Positions 8,509 through 9,564 of a DNA stretch of 9,564 nt are shown piece by piece. The stretch is from NCBI GenBank assembly GCA_029859085.1, contig JAOUDU010000061.1, positions 1-9,564 of the forward strand, read 5' to 3'. The translations under genes were made by a program, and so were the position numbers. This DNA is from Gammaproteobacteria bacterium (GTDB taxonomy: Bacteria; Pseudomonadota; Gammaproteobacteria; Pseudomonadales; Halieaceae). The notes beneath the pieces were generated by a model that did not search any database, had not been told where the DNA came from, and saw only the letters and a program-made list of their open reading frames with translations. Positions within the stretch are counted from its first letter, which is position 1. Every line of letters begins with the position of its first letter.

Positions 8509-8597
8509 TCGCCCCGAATACCCGAATTTTTACAGTGGCTTTGGCGGCCGCTTTAGGGCAAAATGCGCGACTGTTTTTTCATGAGGGTTGCCACTCA

Positions 8598-8816
8598 ATG
8601 GCAAAAGAAGACCAGATCGAAATGGAGGGTGAGGTTGTCGATACCCTGCCTAACACTACTTTTCGGGTTCAGCTGGAAAACGGTCACGTGGTGACCGCGC
8701 ACATCTCCGGCAAAATGCGCAAAAACTACATTCGTATTCTAACCGGCGACAAGGTCCGGGTTGAACTCACGCCCTACGATCTGTCCAAGGGGCGCATCAC
8801 CTATCGCGAAAGATAA
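8598..8816 (+). CDS. infA: Translation initiation factor IF-1
   Basis: Small OB-fold protein that binds the ribosomal A site during initiation and helps IF-2 and IF-3. It has 72 residues, exactly the usual length, and reads [20 protein letters not shown], then [20 protein letters not shown], then [20 protein letters not shown], ending [11 protein letters not shown] took the ATG at 8598: longer in-frame starts give residues unlike any IF-1. GAGGG at 8583-8587 serves as ribosome site with a slightly long 10-base spacer. The 89-base gap after ate suggests a promoter of its own, but no strong one is visible (TTTACA at 8529-8534 pairs only with a poor -10). It converges with clpA, 39 bases away. 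A 17-bp tandem duplication starts over its last codons and stop. Confidence 0.98.
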   Translation: MAKEDQIEMEGEVVDTLPNTTFRVQLENGHVVTAHISGKMRKNYIRILTGDKVRVELTPYDLSKGRITYRER

Positions 8817-8837
8817 TCTGTCGCGAAAGACAATCAG
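8804..8837 (+). repeat. 17-bp tandem direct repeat across the infA stop codon
   Basis: TCGCGAAAGATAATCTG (8804-8820) is followed immediately by TCGCGAAAGACAATCAG (8821-8837), with 15 of 17 bases identical. The first copy holds the last infA codons and the TAA. In the second copy that TAA is CAA. A degenerate third start (CGCGAGAG, 8838-8845) may follow. Confidence 0.8.
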
Positions 8838-8840
8838 CGC

Positions 8841-8864
8841 GAGAGCGGTCCCGCCCTAGCTCTC
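8841..8864. terminator. Weak hairpin at the infA/clpA convergence, possible shared terminator
   Basis: GAGAGC (8841-8846) and GCTCTC (8859-8864) form a perfect 6-bp stem around a 12-base loop containing the clpA stop codon. Neither side is followed by a clear run of T, so it is not a standard intrinsic terminator. Its place between two converging genes is the main reason to list it. Confidence 0.25.
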
Positions 8865-9564
8865 CTCCAGCTCGGTCTCTACCTGTTCCACCGTCACTTC
8901 CAGCTTGTCTTCTGCCTTGTTCAGGCGCACCAGCGCGGTGCCGCCGGACTGGGCCAGTGAACCGAACAGCACCATCTCGGCCAGTGGCTTCTTGATATGT
9001 TCCTGGATGACGCGAGCCATGGGCCTGGCACCCATATGGATGTCGTAGCCCTTTTCCACCAGCCACAGGCGAGCGTCCACGTCCACATCCAGGGTCACCC
9101 GCTTCTCGTCCAGCTGGCCCTGCAGCTCGGTGAGGAACTTGTCGACCACGGTGAGGATGACATCCTCCCCCAGCGGCTGGAACTGGACAATGCTGTCGAG
9201 CCTGTTGCGAAACTCCGGGCTGAACATCCGGTTGATCGCCTCCAGGCCATCCGTGCTGTGGTCCTGGGTAGTGAAACCAATGGTGCGGCGGCTGATCGTC
9301 TCGGCACCGGCGTTCGTCGTCATCACCAGGATGACATGCCGGAAGTCCGCCTTGCGGCCGTTGTTGTCGGTCAGGGTGCCGTGGTCCATCACCTGCAGCA
9401 GCAGGTTGAAGACCTCGGGGTGGGCTTTTTCCACCTCATCCAGCAATACCACCGCGTGGGGATGCTTGGTGACGGCATCCGTCAGCAGGCCGCCCTGGTC
9501 GAAACCGACATAGCCCGGCGGGGCGCCGATCAGGCGGGATACCGTGTGGCGCTCCATATACTCG
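8856..9564 (-). CDS. clpA: ATP-dependent Clp protease ATPase subunit ClpA (C-terminal third; 5' end outside the window)
   Basis: AAA+ unfoldase that feeds substrates, including N-degron proteins delivered by ClpS, into ClpP. The 235 visible residues cover most of the second ATPase module (D2) after its Walker A. They begin EYMERHTVSRLIGAPPGYVG, which carries the substrate-gripping GYVG pore loop. Counting from the Met two codons in: Walker B VVLLDE (36-41), sensor 1 TTNAG (80-84), the ClpP-docking IGF tripeptide (93-95), the arginine-finger region PEFRNRLD (114-121) and sensor 2 GARP (176-179). The small C-terminal domain ends in an acidic tail (VETELEES). The sequence matches ClpA, not ClpB or ClpX: ClpB lacks the ClpP loop and ClpX has one ATPase module. 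It converges with infA, as in E. coli and pseudomonads; clpS would be expected just outside the right edge. Confidence 0.95.
   Translation of the reverse strand, partial: EYMERHTVSRLIGAPPGYVGFDQGGLLTDAVTKHPHAVVLLDEVEKAHPEVFNLLLQVMDHGTLTDNNGRKADFRHVILVMTTNAGAETISRRTIGFTTQDHSTDGLEAINRMFSPEFRNRLDSIVQFQPLGEDVILTVVDKFLTELQGQLDEKRVTLDVDVDARLWLVEKGYDIHMGARPMARVIQEHIKKPLAEMVLFGSLAQSGGTALVRLNKAEDKLEVTVEQVETELEES

Noticed and set aside
8529..8564. Sigma-70 promoter for infA (TTTACA then TTTAGG or CAAAAT)
   Set aside because: TTTACA is good, but at 17 bases the -10 matches only 3 of 6, and the better CAAAAT lies 24 bases away. A promoter is expected here but I cannot place it.
8513..8579. Terminator after bpt from the T run at 8574-8579
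   Set aside because: No stable hairpin precedes the T run, and it lies directly before the infA ribosome site.

Overview
The window is a gene-dense, GC-rich stretch of bacterial chromosome. Its gene order is that of gammaproteobacteria, and it is closer to pseudomonads and related marine lineages (Pseudomonadales/Cellvibrionales type) than to enterics. From memory, E. coli carries the same neighbourhood (clpA, infA, aat, cydCD, trxB, lrp, ftsK, lolA, rarA) but with cydCD and lrp, which are absent here. An aspartate/glutamate leucyltransferase sits beside aat, as in pseudomonads. The sequence alone does not support a genus. There are no transposases, integrases, RNA genes or CRISPR repeats.

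Layout. The left part (about 1-5867) is a minus-strand run read from right to left: ftsK, lolA, rarA, galE and crcB, with crcB running off the left edge. The first three are joined very tightly: ftsK and lolA are 2 bases apart, and lolA and rarA overlap by 11 bases. galE and crcB follow after 57- and 84-base gaps. A 225-base divergent intergenic region (5868-6092) separates ftsK from the plus-strand run trxB, aat, ate/bpt and infA (6093-8816). The 3' end of clpA on the minus strand converges on infA and runs off the right edge.

How the genes fit together. FtsK couples septation to chromosome segregation. LolA carries lipoproteins across the periplasm. RarA acts at stalled replication forks. 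GalE makes galactose-type sugar nucleotides, and CrcB exports fluoride. On the other side, TrxB feeds the thioredoxin system and IF-1 serves translation initiation. Aat and Ate/Bpt put destabilising leucine or phenylalanine on protein N-termini, and ClpA (with ClpS and ClpP, not in the window) degrades such proteins, so most of the bacterial N-degron pathway is gathered here.

The one clear anomaly is a single-base frameshift in ftsK near 4328-4329, between the Walker A and Walker B motifs of the motor. Everything downstream in the other frame is intact, so a sequence error or a very recent mutation is likelier than an old pseudogene. I see no undescribed multi-gene system. The smaller points of interest are a cysteine in GalE at the position linked to UDP-GlcNAc/GalNAc activity, a possible sliding-clamp motif in the RarA N-terminus, an 18-bp dyad between ftsK and trxB, and a 17-bp tandem duplication spanning the infA stop codon.
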